From contig PKYX01000512.1 of NCBI GenBank assembly GCA_003132825.1, positions 4,514 to 9,937 of the forward strand: a stretch of 5,424 nucleotides of DNA, read 5' to 3'. The translations under genes were made by a program, and so were the position numbers. Shown here piece by piece: positions 1 to 5,424 of this stretch. The notes under the pieces were generated by a model. The model searched no databases and was not told where the DNA came from. It worked only from the letters and a program-made list of their open reading frames with translations. The DNA comes from Acidobacteriaceae bacterium (GTDB lineage: Bacteria; Acidobacteriota; Terriglobia; Terriglobales; Acidobacteriaceae). Every line of letters starts with the position of its first letter. Position 1 is the first letter of the stretch.

Positions 1-3000
1 TGAAGCTGCCGCCCTGCCCGTAGACAACGCCTGCAGTAATGGGCTTAAGAATCCCCGACTGACTTGTCCCCGGCGCAACAAAGCTCGCGCTAACGTTCAG
101 CGCCGAATTCACTGTCAGGTTGCACGACGCACCCGCTCCTGCGCTCGCGCACGCGCCGCCCCAGCCCACAAATGTTGAGGTCCCAGTCGCATTGGCCGTC
201 AGGGCCACCAGGGTTCCGCTCAGATAGCTCCCGGTACACGTTCCTCCGCTACAGCTGATCTGTCCGTGATTGTCGGTGACCGTCCCGCTTCCCGTGCCCA
301 CTTCCGTCACAGTCAGGGTGTAGTACACCAGAGCGACGCAGTTCACTTGAATATTCGTAACGTTCGCAGAGCCAACCGTTCCGGTGCCATTCGTTACTGT
401 GCAACTTTGTCCTGCGGGCGACGAAAGAACCGTGACACTGTACGGGGTCCCGGTGGTAAAGGTCCCGGCAAAAGTGAAGGAGCCATTGCTGCCGATGGAC
501 AGATTGTCCGCGAGATTATCTTGCAACACCAGTCCGCTGCCGACCAAGCCGCTCACCGAGCCGCCGATCGTGAAGGCAGTGGCCAGACCGACGCCCCTGA
601 GGGACATGGCCTGTGTAGCCGCAGGGGAAGTAGCGTTCAGGTTGTTGTCTGTAAGCGTCAGGAATTCACTGAGGGGGTTCCCCGCTGTCATCGGATAAAA
701 TTCGACAGAATAGACGCACAAGGCCGCTGCTGCCAGCGTGCCCGGTGCGGAGGATGATGGGGTTGTGAGCGGGCAGTCGCCTAGGCCATTGCTAAACAAG
801 GAGAAGTCGGGCCCGATGCTTGGATTGTTGCCCGAGAGTATCGGGAAGCTGAGCGTGGCATTGCCCACGTTCTGCAGGCTTACCAACATCGAACCGTCGG
901 TGGTGTCGCGTGAATCCACGTTCGTCGCCGTCGGGAAGATCAGCGATGGCGGCTGCGATCGCTTGAGCTCGTCTACTCTGTTGTTGTAAATGTCGGCGAT
1001 GAAGATATCGCCCGCGGCATCCGCCGCCACGTTGTACGAGGTGATTCCGGTAAGCGCCTCGTTCTGGCAGTTGATGTTGGTGCAACCCGCTGGAACCTCC
1101 CACACCACCCCGTCATTTATCACCTGGTAATTCACGGCATCCGCGATGAAGACATCGCCCGCGGCATCCACCGCCACGCCTTCCGGCTGATACAGTTCGC
1201 TGCCCACCGTGGTCTGGCACGCGCTGCTGGTGCAACCGGCCGGAATCTTCACTACTTTTGCCAGGCCGAAATCAGCGATAAACAGATCACCTGCTCCATC
1301 CACCGCCAAACCGACCGGATTAGACGTAGGCCCGGAACCGGTCACTGGGCTATACACTACGGTCTGGGGGCCTCCATTGGCTGGAACCTCCACGACCTCA
1401 TGGTCGCCGTAGCTGCCGAAGAAGACATCACCCGCTCCATCTACCGCCACTCCCAACTGGCTATTCAGACCGCTGCCCACTATGATCTGACAGCCACTGC
1501 TGGTGCAGCCAGCCGGAACCTCGATCACCTCATTGAGATTGTTATCCGCAATGAAGAGATCGCCCGCTCCATCCACCGCCAAACCCTGCGGGTACTCCAG
1601 TCCGACGCCCACCGTGGTCGGCGTACCACTGGCCGGAATCTTCACCACCCGCGCGTTGCCGGTATCCGCGATGAAGATATCACCCGCCGCATCCACCGCC
1701 ACTCCCTTAGGGCCGCTCAGGGGGACGCCCCCAGTGTTCACCGTGGTCGGGTTGGCTGAGGTCGTAAAGAATGCCGCGACTGGCCCCTGGCCAGTGCCGT
1801 AAATCAGGCTAGTAGCCAGCACGCCGCCCGAGCTGTCGGTGAGCTCTACCGCGCCCAGGCGGAATCCCGGCGCTTTCGGGGCGAAGGTGACGTTCACGGT
1901 GCAGGTGCCTGCGGAGACGGTACCGGTACAGGTGCCGCCGCTGCCAAGCGTGAAGTCGAGACCGGTTGTGCCTTGCGTGAGTACTTGGGTCGTGCCCAAA
2001 GTAGTGGAGGAGGCAACGAAGTTGTAGGTCAGAGCAAGCGTATTGCTGCACGGCGCCGGAGTGCTTTGTCCTGACGGGCAAACATTGGCGCTTCCGAAAT
2101 TCCCCGGGCTCTCCCACCCCCACGTGTCGTTGAAGATGCTGGTGCCGTAGTATCCTCCGAACAAGACCACCTGGCCTTGCGCCGCGTCGTAGGCCGCATT
2201 GTGGAAGGCACGCCCGGCGGGGCTGGCGGCAGGACTCTCCTGAGTCCAGTTGGTTCCGTCCCACACCCAGGTGTCGTTGAGAAAATTGCTGCTGGCGCTC
2301 TCTCCCCCGAATAGGACGATCTGGCCTCTCTGTGCATCGAAGGCCATGGTGTGGCCGTAACGCGCGGGGGGGCTGTTGGCAGGGGTCTGCTCGGTCCATG
2401 TGGTTCCGTCCCACACCCAGGTGTCGTTGAGAGCGCCGCCCGAGATACTGGGCTGCCCTCCGAACATGACCACCTGATTGTGCACCGCATCGTAGGCCAT
2501 GGCGGCGAAAAAACGCCCACTGGGGTTGGTTGCAAGGCTCTGCTCGGTCCATGTGGTCCCGTTCCACAGCCACGTGTCGCCCAGCGTGGAACCGTCGTCA
2601 GTAAATCCTCCGAACAAAACCACCTGGCCGTGCCCCGCATCGTAGGCCATGGCGTGATCGGCGCGCGCGGAGGGGCTGGCAGCAGGGCTCTGCAGGGTCC
2701 ATGTGGTCCCGTTCCACACCCACGTATCGTTAGAACGGAAGGGAGCAGTATTGCTAAGGTATCCTCCGAACAAAACCACCTGGTTCTGCGCCGCATCGTA
2801 GACCATGGCTGACTGGGAGCGCGCGGGTGGGCTGGTTGCAGGGCTCTGCTGAGTCCATGTGGTCCCGTTCCACAGCCACGTGTCGCCGAGTTCGCCGTCG
2901 CTGTATCCTCCGAACAAGACCACCTGGCCTTGCGCTGCATCGTAGTCCATGGTTGACTGCCAACGCGCGCTCGGGCTGTTTGCAGGCGACTTTTGATTCC

Positions 3001-3214
3001 AATTCCCTAGCAGACTCTGTGCCGGCGCTGGGACGCAAACCGCGGCGAGCAGCAGTAGCGCCACTCCAAACGAGGCAACGCCTCGTGCCCACGCAAGAGC
3101 CCGCCGCGAAGTTTCGAGTAGAGTGCTCAAGCTGCGGCCACTTGCGCTGGTGGAGGAAGCGGACAGGTCTGCGAAACACGGACGGGAATCCGAGTCAGCG
3201 GGCCGGGTAGTCAT
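1..3214 (-). CDS. Secreted double beta-propeller protein (Kelch + NHL + Ig-like modules), 3' end outside window
   Basis: One frame is open from ATG at 3214 to the left edge, giving 1071 residues without a stop. The start is chosen because AGGAG lies 8 nt upstream and no other in-frame Met occurs before residue 89. Order seen: signal peptide (basic region at R37-R44, hydrophobic core about 47-62, likely cleavage after APA at 63-65); six Kelch repeats (about 72-368) with VVLFGG or a close variant beginning near 98, 146, 198, 248, 299 and 349; a Cys-containing Ig-like linker (about 372-475) ending in GTGQGP; six NHL repeats (about 495-749) with VAVD-like strands at 505, 545, 589, 636, 680 and 729; an ASH / choice-of-anchor D-like domain (about 751-875); a Gly/Ser-rich beta domain (about 877-958); and an InlB-B-repeat-like module (about 962-1046) containing FVGWGG. 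Such proteins are commonly extracellular adhesion or binding scaffolds. No catalytic motif is visible, so ligand and function are unknown. The domain names come from motif recognition, and the C-terminal anchor, if any, is not in the window. Confidence 0.93.
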   Translation of the reverse strand, partial: MTTRPADSDSRPCFADLSASSTSASGRSLSTLLETSRRALAWARGVASFGVALLLLAAVCVPAPAQSLLGNWNQKSPANSPSARWQSTMDYDAAQGQVVLFGGYSDGELGDTWLWNGTTWTQQSPATSPPARSQSAMVYDAAQNQVVLFGGYLSNTAPFRSNDTWVWNGTTWTLQSPAASPSARADHAMAYDAGHGQVVLFGGFTDDGSTLGDTWLWNGTTWTEQSLATNPSGRFFAAMAYDAVHNQVVMFGGQPSISGGALNDTWVWDGTTWTEQTPANSPPARYGHTMAFDAQRGQIVLFGGESASSNFLNDTWVWDGTNWTQESPAASPAGRAFHNAAYDAAQGQVVLFGGYYGTSIFNDTWGWESPGNFGSANVCPSGQSTPAPCSNTLALTYNFVASSTTLGTTQVLTQGTTGLDFTLGSGGTCTGTVSAGTCTVNVTFAPKAPGFRLGAVELTDSSGGVLATSLIYGTGQGPVAAFFTTSANPTTVNTGGVPLSGPKGVAVDAAGDIFIADTGNARVVKIPASGTPTTVGVGLEYPQGLAVDGAGDLFIADNNLNEVIEVPAGCTSSGCQIIVGSGLNSQLGVAVDGAGDVFFGSYGDHEVVEVPANGGPQTVVYSPVTGSGPTSNPVGLAVDGAGDLFIADFGLAKVVKIPAGCTSSACQTTVGSELYQPEGVAVDAAGDVFIADAVNYQVINDGVVWEVPAGCTNINCQNEALTGITSYNVAADAAGDIFIADIYNNRVDELKRSQPPSLIFPTATNVDSRDTTDGSMLVSLQNVGNATLSFPILSGNNPSIGPDFSLFSNGLGDCPLTTPSSSAPGTLAAAALCVYSVEFYPMTAGNPLSEFLTLTDNNLNATSPAATQAMSLRGVGLATAFTIGGSVSGLVGSGLVLQDNLADNLSIGSNGSFTFAGTFTTGTPYSVTVLSSPAGQSCTVTNGTGTVGSANVTNIQVNCVALVYYTLTVTEVGTGSGTVTDNHGQISCSGGTCTGSYLSGTLVALTANATGTSTFVGWGGACASAGAGASCNLTVNSALNVSASFVAPGTSQSGILKPITAGVVYGQGGSF
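968..1740 (-). repeat. Six NHL repeats of about 120-147 bp
   Basis: The strand encoding [VL]AVDxAGDxFIAD recurs on the minus strand, with its first four codons at 1691-1702, 1571-1582, 1439-1450, 1298-1309, 1166-1177 and 1019-1030 (the sixth reads VAAD). Each is followed by a degenerate NNRVVxVPAG-like strand and, in most units, a TTVGSG-like end. The third repeat has FFGSYGDHE in place of the usual FIADxxNN. The fifth has a short insertion before its WEVPAG strand. This is the second six-bladed propeller of the same polypeptide. NHL propellers of exported proteins are usually binding platforms, and no enzymatic residues are apparent. Confidence 0.88.
2106..3010 (-). repeat. Six tandem Kelch repeats of about 150 bp
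   Basis: The conserved block encoding GQVVLFGG or a variant recurs on the minus strand at 2906-2929, 2762-2785, 2606-2629, 2456-2479, 2303-2326 and 2153-2176. The spacings are 144, 156, 150, 153 and 150 bp, all multiples of three. Each unit reads roughly as PARxxxAMxYDAA, then GQVVLFGG, a variable loop of about 8-16 residues, NDTWxWNGTTWT and QQSPA. Six blades would be enough to close one propeller. The variable loops between FGG and DTW are the part most likely to define a binding face. The last unit ends in NDTWGWESPG and leads directly into the Ig-like linker. Confidence 0.9.
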
Positions 3215-3222
3215 GGGGAGAT

Positions 3223-3227
3223 CTCCT
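3223..3227 (-). promoter_or_regulatory. Shine-Dalgarno site of the propeller protein gene
   Basis: AGGAG on the minus strand lies 8 nt upstream of the ATG at 3214. It decides the start, which would otherwise be uncertain because the signal peptide has an unusually long N-terminal region of about 36 residues before the first Arg pair. Confidence 0.75.
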
Positions 3228-3239
3228 GGGCTCGAAGCT

Positions 3240-3261
3240 GCCGGTGAATTGGGGCACCGGC
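3240..3261 (-). promoter_or_regulatory. GC-rich hairpin or dyad in the leader of the propeller protein gene
   Basis: GCCGGTG (3240-3246) and CACCGGC (3255-3261) form a perfect 7-bp inverted repeat around an 8-nt loop. In the minus-strand transcript the hairpin ends about 12 nt before the AGGAG site, so it could affect translation or transcript stability, or be a protein-binding dyad in DNA. Read on the plus strand it is followed by only four Ts, which is weak for an intrinsic terminator, and no plus-strand gene ends here. Confidence 0.4.
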
Positions 3262-3389
3262 TTTTGCAGCAGTCGCGGCCGACTGCTGGCCGGGCACAAC
3301 ACGCTCTATGGGTACACCTGACCCGATTACCGTTTCGGAATCAGAGCCCCCCGCAGCTCTACCCAGGACCCCACCCGGTAAATCAGGGA

Positions 3390-3419
3390 ACAATACACGC
3401 GGGTCTTGTTGGCTGTCAA
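3390..3419 (-). promoter_or_regulatory. Candidate sigma70-type promoter for the propeller protein gene
   Basis: On the minus strand a perfect TTGACA (-35, 3414-3419) is followed after an 18-nt spacer by TATTGT (-10, 3390-3395, four of six consensus positions). Transcription would begin near 3383, giving a leader of about 170 nt before the ATG at 3214. Position and orientation fit the downstream gene. This is a match by eye to the housekeeping consensus and no transcript data are available. Confidence 0.5.
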
Positions 3420-3623
3420 GATGCAGGGTTCTGCACTTCGACTGCACTTTCTGGCGCAAGTTGCCATGGCACCATTTGCCAACCGGGGCCTCTGTGTTCC
3501 CCGCACAAATTGTGGCGAGCGCAAGGGTCTGGAACGAGGGAGACGCTTGTGTCCCACCGCTAAAGAAGCCAGCCAGCCGAAAAAAGGCCCAAGGGATTCC
3601 GTCTCGGGCACCGCTCAACCCCT

Positions 3624-3923
3624 TCAAGACCATCCTGTTAGGCAGGGGTGCGACCGCAAAGGCTGTCTAAGGATTGCCGGTTTTGGTGCAACTATCCCAA
3701 ACTCCGGCGGGCGCGACGTTCCCCGCGCCTCACGTTCGTGTCTTCGGCTGGTTTCTAACTTGCACGCCGCGTCTCGAAGATCACTCGGCGCCAATGTGGA
3801 AGCGATCAAACACGCTCGGATTTTCTCACCGCTGTTGCTCTTGGCAACACGCTCGCCCACCCCAGCCCGTACCATGTTACGCACCGCAGTTCTTCGCAGA
3901 TCGTGGAAGATCAGGGGCCACAT
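3624..3923 (-). pseudogene. Remnant of a tyrosine recombinase (phage-type integrase), C-terminal catalytic part
   Basis: The minus-strand frame begins with [19 protein letters not shown], the box II region of tyrosine recombinases (catalytic HxxR, with HDLR at 3905-3894), and continues to an SGxK motif. Homology then leaves this frame. [11 protein letters not shown], which corresponds to the active-site segment usually read as SVFDRYxI, lies in another frame at about 3817-3785. The first frame resumes with [11 protein letters not shown]. Two small compensating indels explain this. The nucleophilic Tyr codon is TTC (Phe) at 3801-3799, and the SGHK histidine is Glu. The N-terminal core and arm-binding domains are missing, with an in-frame TGA just upstream of 3923. 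In intact members this domain cuts and rejoins DNA during integration and excision. Here it must be inactive. The boundaries are approximate, and I am confident of the family but not of the subfamily. Confidence 0.8.
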
Positions 3924-4257
3924 ATTTCAGGCCGTCCCGAGTCCAATCCAACACGCCGAACTCATTTACCAGGATCGTCTTACCTTAGTTAGGATCGTCG
4001 CGCTGGGCACAGCCGACACGTTTACGCCGGCGAATGGCAAGGCCACTGTGCACCCGATGCTCAAGTTGGCAACCGAAGTCATACTTGAGACCACAAAGCG
4101 CTGGTTGTGGGGTACTGAGAAGTTACCAGCCTGCATGGCTCCGTCCAGCCCGGTAATCCTATATACTGCCTCACTACGAAGTACCGGCAGGCGCGCGCGC
4201 GGGAGGTGGGATGGGGCCTTGGTTTCGTCAGCCTCCGGGCCGTTCCTCATTTGCATC
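3924..4257. other. Spacer upstream of the kinase gene
   Basis: No recognisable gene. It holds the short direct repeat at 3966-3999, a TATACT box at 4162-4167 with no acceptable -35 partner, an alternating GCGCGCGCGCG tract at 4191-4201, and a GGGAGG purine run at 4201-4206. The kinase reading frame stays open throughout but its translation here does not resemble any family. The minus-strand frame at 3966-4358 overlaps the kinase start and is not convincing as a gene. Confidence 0.55.
3966..3999. repeat. Imperfect tandem direct repeat (TTACC...AGGATCGTC)
   Basis: AGGATCGTC occurs at 3971-3979 and 3991-3999, each preceded by TTACC (3966-3970 and 3980-3984). The second copy carries an extra TTAGTT between the two halves. 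The repeat sits just beyond the upstream end of the integrase remnant. It could be a slippage duplication, an operator pair or part of an old recombination junction, and nothing in the sequence decides between these. Confidence 0.45.
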
Positions 4258-5424
4258 ATGGACGATTCCAGCTCACGGCCGGACGCAAAGTCCGTCTCTA
4301 AGAAGCCCGCAACTCCCGGTGTCAGGACTCCGTTTGCCGGGGAGAGTTCCGGTAGCAATATCCCGGTTCCTCGTCAGGACGAAGCCACGCTGGTGGATGC
4401 CGGGCCGTCCCGACACGATCCCGATGCCACGATCGTAGATGCCGGACCGCGATTGGATTCTGAAGCCACGCTGGTAGACGCCGACGCTAGGATCGCGCCG
4501 GGAACTCCGTTTCGCCGGACTCCGACTCCGATGCGCAACCGCGTTTCCGATTCGCATGCCAGCGCCGCCGTATTGCAGATCGGCACCGTATTGGGCGGGC
4601 GTTATGAAATTCTCCAACTGCTCGGCGAAGGCGGGATGGGCGCGGTGTATAAGGCCACCGACCACGCCCTCGATCGATTCGTCGCATTGAAGGTGATTCG
4701 GCCTGAGCTGGCATCGAACCCCTCGATCCTGGCCCGCTTCAAGCAAGAGTTGCTGCTCGCCCACCAGGTCACGCACCGCAACGTGATCCGCATTTACGAT
4801 CTCGGTGAAGCCGAGGGCGTGATGTTCATCACCATGGAGTTCATCGAGGGCAAGGATCTACGCTCCCTCATCCGCCAGAAGAACAAGTTTGCTCCCGAAG
4901 AAGCGGTGGAGGTTATTCAGCAGGTGTGCCAGGCTCTGGAGGCGGCGCACAGCGTCGGGGTGATTCACCGGGACCTCAAACCGCAAAATATCATGCAGGA
5001 CGGCACTGGCAGAATACTGGTAATGGATTTCGGCTTGGCCCGCACCCTGGAAGGCGACGGCATGACCCAAACGGGTGCGATTGTCGGCACCATGGAGTAC
5101 ATGTCGCCCGAGCAGTCTCTGGGCAAAGATCTCGATCAACGTTCCGACATCTTCGCTCTCGGACTGATCTTGTACGAGCTGCTGACGGGCAAACAACCCT
5201 TTATCGCCGACAGCGCTCTCGCCAGCCTCATCAAACGGACTCAGGAGCGTGCGACTCCGGTGTCGGATGTTGACGCTCAGATTCCCGGGGCGTTGAGTGG
5301 GATCGTCAGCAAGTGCCTAGAACGCGACTTGAACGAGCGGTACCAGACTGCAGCCGCCATTCTGGCAGACTTGAACACATGGAAAGACAAGAGAGCCGCC
5401 GGCACGATCAAGTTCGATGCCGCC
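4258..5424 (+). CDS. Hanks-type serine/threonine protein kinase, 3' end outside window
   Basis: 389 codons are visible from ATG 4258 to the right edge without a stop. The enzyme transfers phosphate from ATP to Ser/Thr of target proteins. Residues 1-107 are a polar, probably disordered extension with three TxxD repeats and several Thr-Pro pairs. The kinase domain (about 116-372) is complete: glycine loop GEGGMGAVY (123-131), Lys145 in VALKV, Glu164 of helix C, catalytic loop HRDLKPQN (237-244, Asp239), DFG (257-259), an activation loop with candidate autophosphorylation sites T270, T272 and T278, SPE (283-285), SDIFALG (296-302) and the subdomain XI Arg361. All catalytic residues are present, so it should be active. 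Relatives usually continue with a transmembrane helix and a sensor or TPR-type region, which cannot be seen here. The start is uncertain: ATG 4258 has no clear ribosome binding site, while TTG 4219 lies 12 nt after GGAGG. It is divergent from the propeller gene, with no operon partner visible. Confidence 0.95.
   Translation, partial: MDDSSSRPDAKSVSKKPATPGVRTPFAGESSGSNIPVPRQDEATLVDAGPSRHDPDATIVDAGPRLDSEATLVDADARIAPGTPFRRTPTPMRNRVSDSHASAAVLQIGTVLGGRYEILQLLGEGGMGAVYKATDHALDRFVALKVIRPELASNPSILARFKQELLLAHQVTHRNVIRIYDLGEAEGVMFITMEFIEGKDLRSLIRQKNKFAPEEAVEVIQQVCQALEAAHSVGVIHRDLKPQNIMQDGTGRILVMDFGLARTLEGDGMTQTGAIVGTMEYMSPEQSLGKDLDQRSDIFALGLILYELLTGKQPFIADSALASLIKRTQERATPVSDVDAQIPGALSGIVSKCLERDLNERYQTAAAILADLNTWKDKRAAGTIKFDAA
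4378..4485 (+). repeat. Three [DE]AT[LI]VDA repeats in the kinase N-terminal extension
   Basis: EATLVDAG (T44), DATIVDAG (T58) and EATLVDAD (T71) recur with spacings of 42 and 39 bp; the threonine codons start at 4387, 4429 and 4468. The array is flanked on both sides by similar TPF segments (T24-P-F and T83-P-F), which are also alike at the DNA level. Each core reads Thr-x-x-Asp, a spacing that many FHA domains prefer when the Thr is phosphorylated. The repeats are seen directly; the docking role is inferred. Confidence 0.8.

Larger units (their letters stand above)
3215..3623. other. Non-coding spacer next to the propeller protein gene
   Basis: Apart from the candidate promoter, the leader hairpin and the ribosome binding site listed separately, I recognise nothing here. 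Short frames exist on both strands (for example plus 3308-3670 and minus 3327-3611). Their translations are rich in Arg, Cys, Pro and Ser, match no family I know, and lack a convincing ribosome binding site. Confidence 0.6.

Noticed and set aside
2029..2940. Long alternative minus-strand frame (303 codons) and a plus-strand frame at 2351-2812 within the Kelch region
   Set aside because: Both are shadows of the Kelch frame. They stay open because each repeat unit is a multiple of three, so a stop missing in one unit is missing in all. Their translations are Arg/Pro-rich repeats without family resemblance.
3029..3062. Cys60 at the end of the signal peptide as a lipoprotein lipobox
   Set aside because: The preceding residue is Val (LAAVC), not Gly/Ala/Ser, and a normal signal peptidase I site APA follows at 63-65.
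3582..3613. Segment GATTCCGTCTCGGGCACC resembling a tRNA 3' end, possibly an attachment-site remnant of the neighbouring integrase
   Set aside because: The bases before it do not form the other strand of a T-stem, no D- or anticodon arm or 5' acceptor strand is visible, and the T-stem would be one base short. It remains only a weak resemblance.
3924..3985. Minus-strand frame reading [19 protein letters not shown] just upstream of the integrase fossil
   Set aside because: It looks protein-like for about 20 residues but is closed by stops on both sides and in a different frame from the recombinase. No family could be assigned with confidence.
4191..4201. Alternating GCGCGCGCGCG tract as a functional Z-DNA element
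   Set aside because: It is only 11 bases long in G+C-rich DNA and there is no supporting context.
4211..4438. Small plus-strand frame starting at ATG 4211 behind GGGAGG
   Set aside because: It overlaps the kinase start in another frame, its product is Pro/Arg-rich and unrecognisable, and the purine run may instead serve TTG 4219 in the kinase frame.
3966..4776. Minus-strand frames at 3966-4358 and 4273-4776 opposite the kinase 5' region
   Set aside because: Most of their length is antisense to the clearly coding kinase frame, and neither translation shows a domain.

Overview
The window looks like a chromosomal segment from a soil-type member of the Acidobacteriota. This is inferred from the moderately high G+C and from two gene types that are abundant in that phylum: a secreted beta-propeller protein with Kelch, NHL and Ig-like modules, and a Hanks-type Ser/Thr kinase with a long low-complexity N-terminus. 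No marker gene is present to fix the taxon.

Layout: (1) Bases 1-3214, minus strand, form one uninterrupted reading frame that starts at 3214 and runs off the left edge (1071 residues visible). It encodes a signal peptide, six Kelch repeats, an Ig-like linker, six NHL repeats, an ASH / choice-of-anchor D-like domain, a Gly/Ser-rich beta domain and an InlB-B-repeat-like module. (2) Bases 3215-4257 are a roughly 1 kb divergent spacer with no intact recognisable gene. It holds a good sigma70-like promoter and a leader hairpin for the left-hand gene, and a decayed tyrosine-recombinase C-terminus on the minus strand (about 3624-3923). It also contains a small direct repeat and a GC-alternating tract. 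(3) Bases 4258-5424, plus strand, encode the N-terminus and complete catalytic domain of a Ser/Thr protein kinase that runs off the right edge (389 residues visible).

The two genes are transcribed away from each other. The left product is probably exported and extracellular or surface-attached. The kinase is cytosolic over the part seen and may be membrane-anchored by its missing C-terminus. Nothing in the sequence shows that they work together. The integrase fossil between them suggests the spacer is a scar of an old mobile-element insertion. I found no RNA gene, CRISPR array or intact mobile element, and no clearly new system. The most distinctive details are three phospho-acceptor-like TxxD repeats ahead of the kinase domain, the double-propeller architecture, and the way the integrase fossil has lost its catalytic residues.
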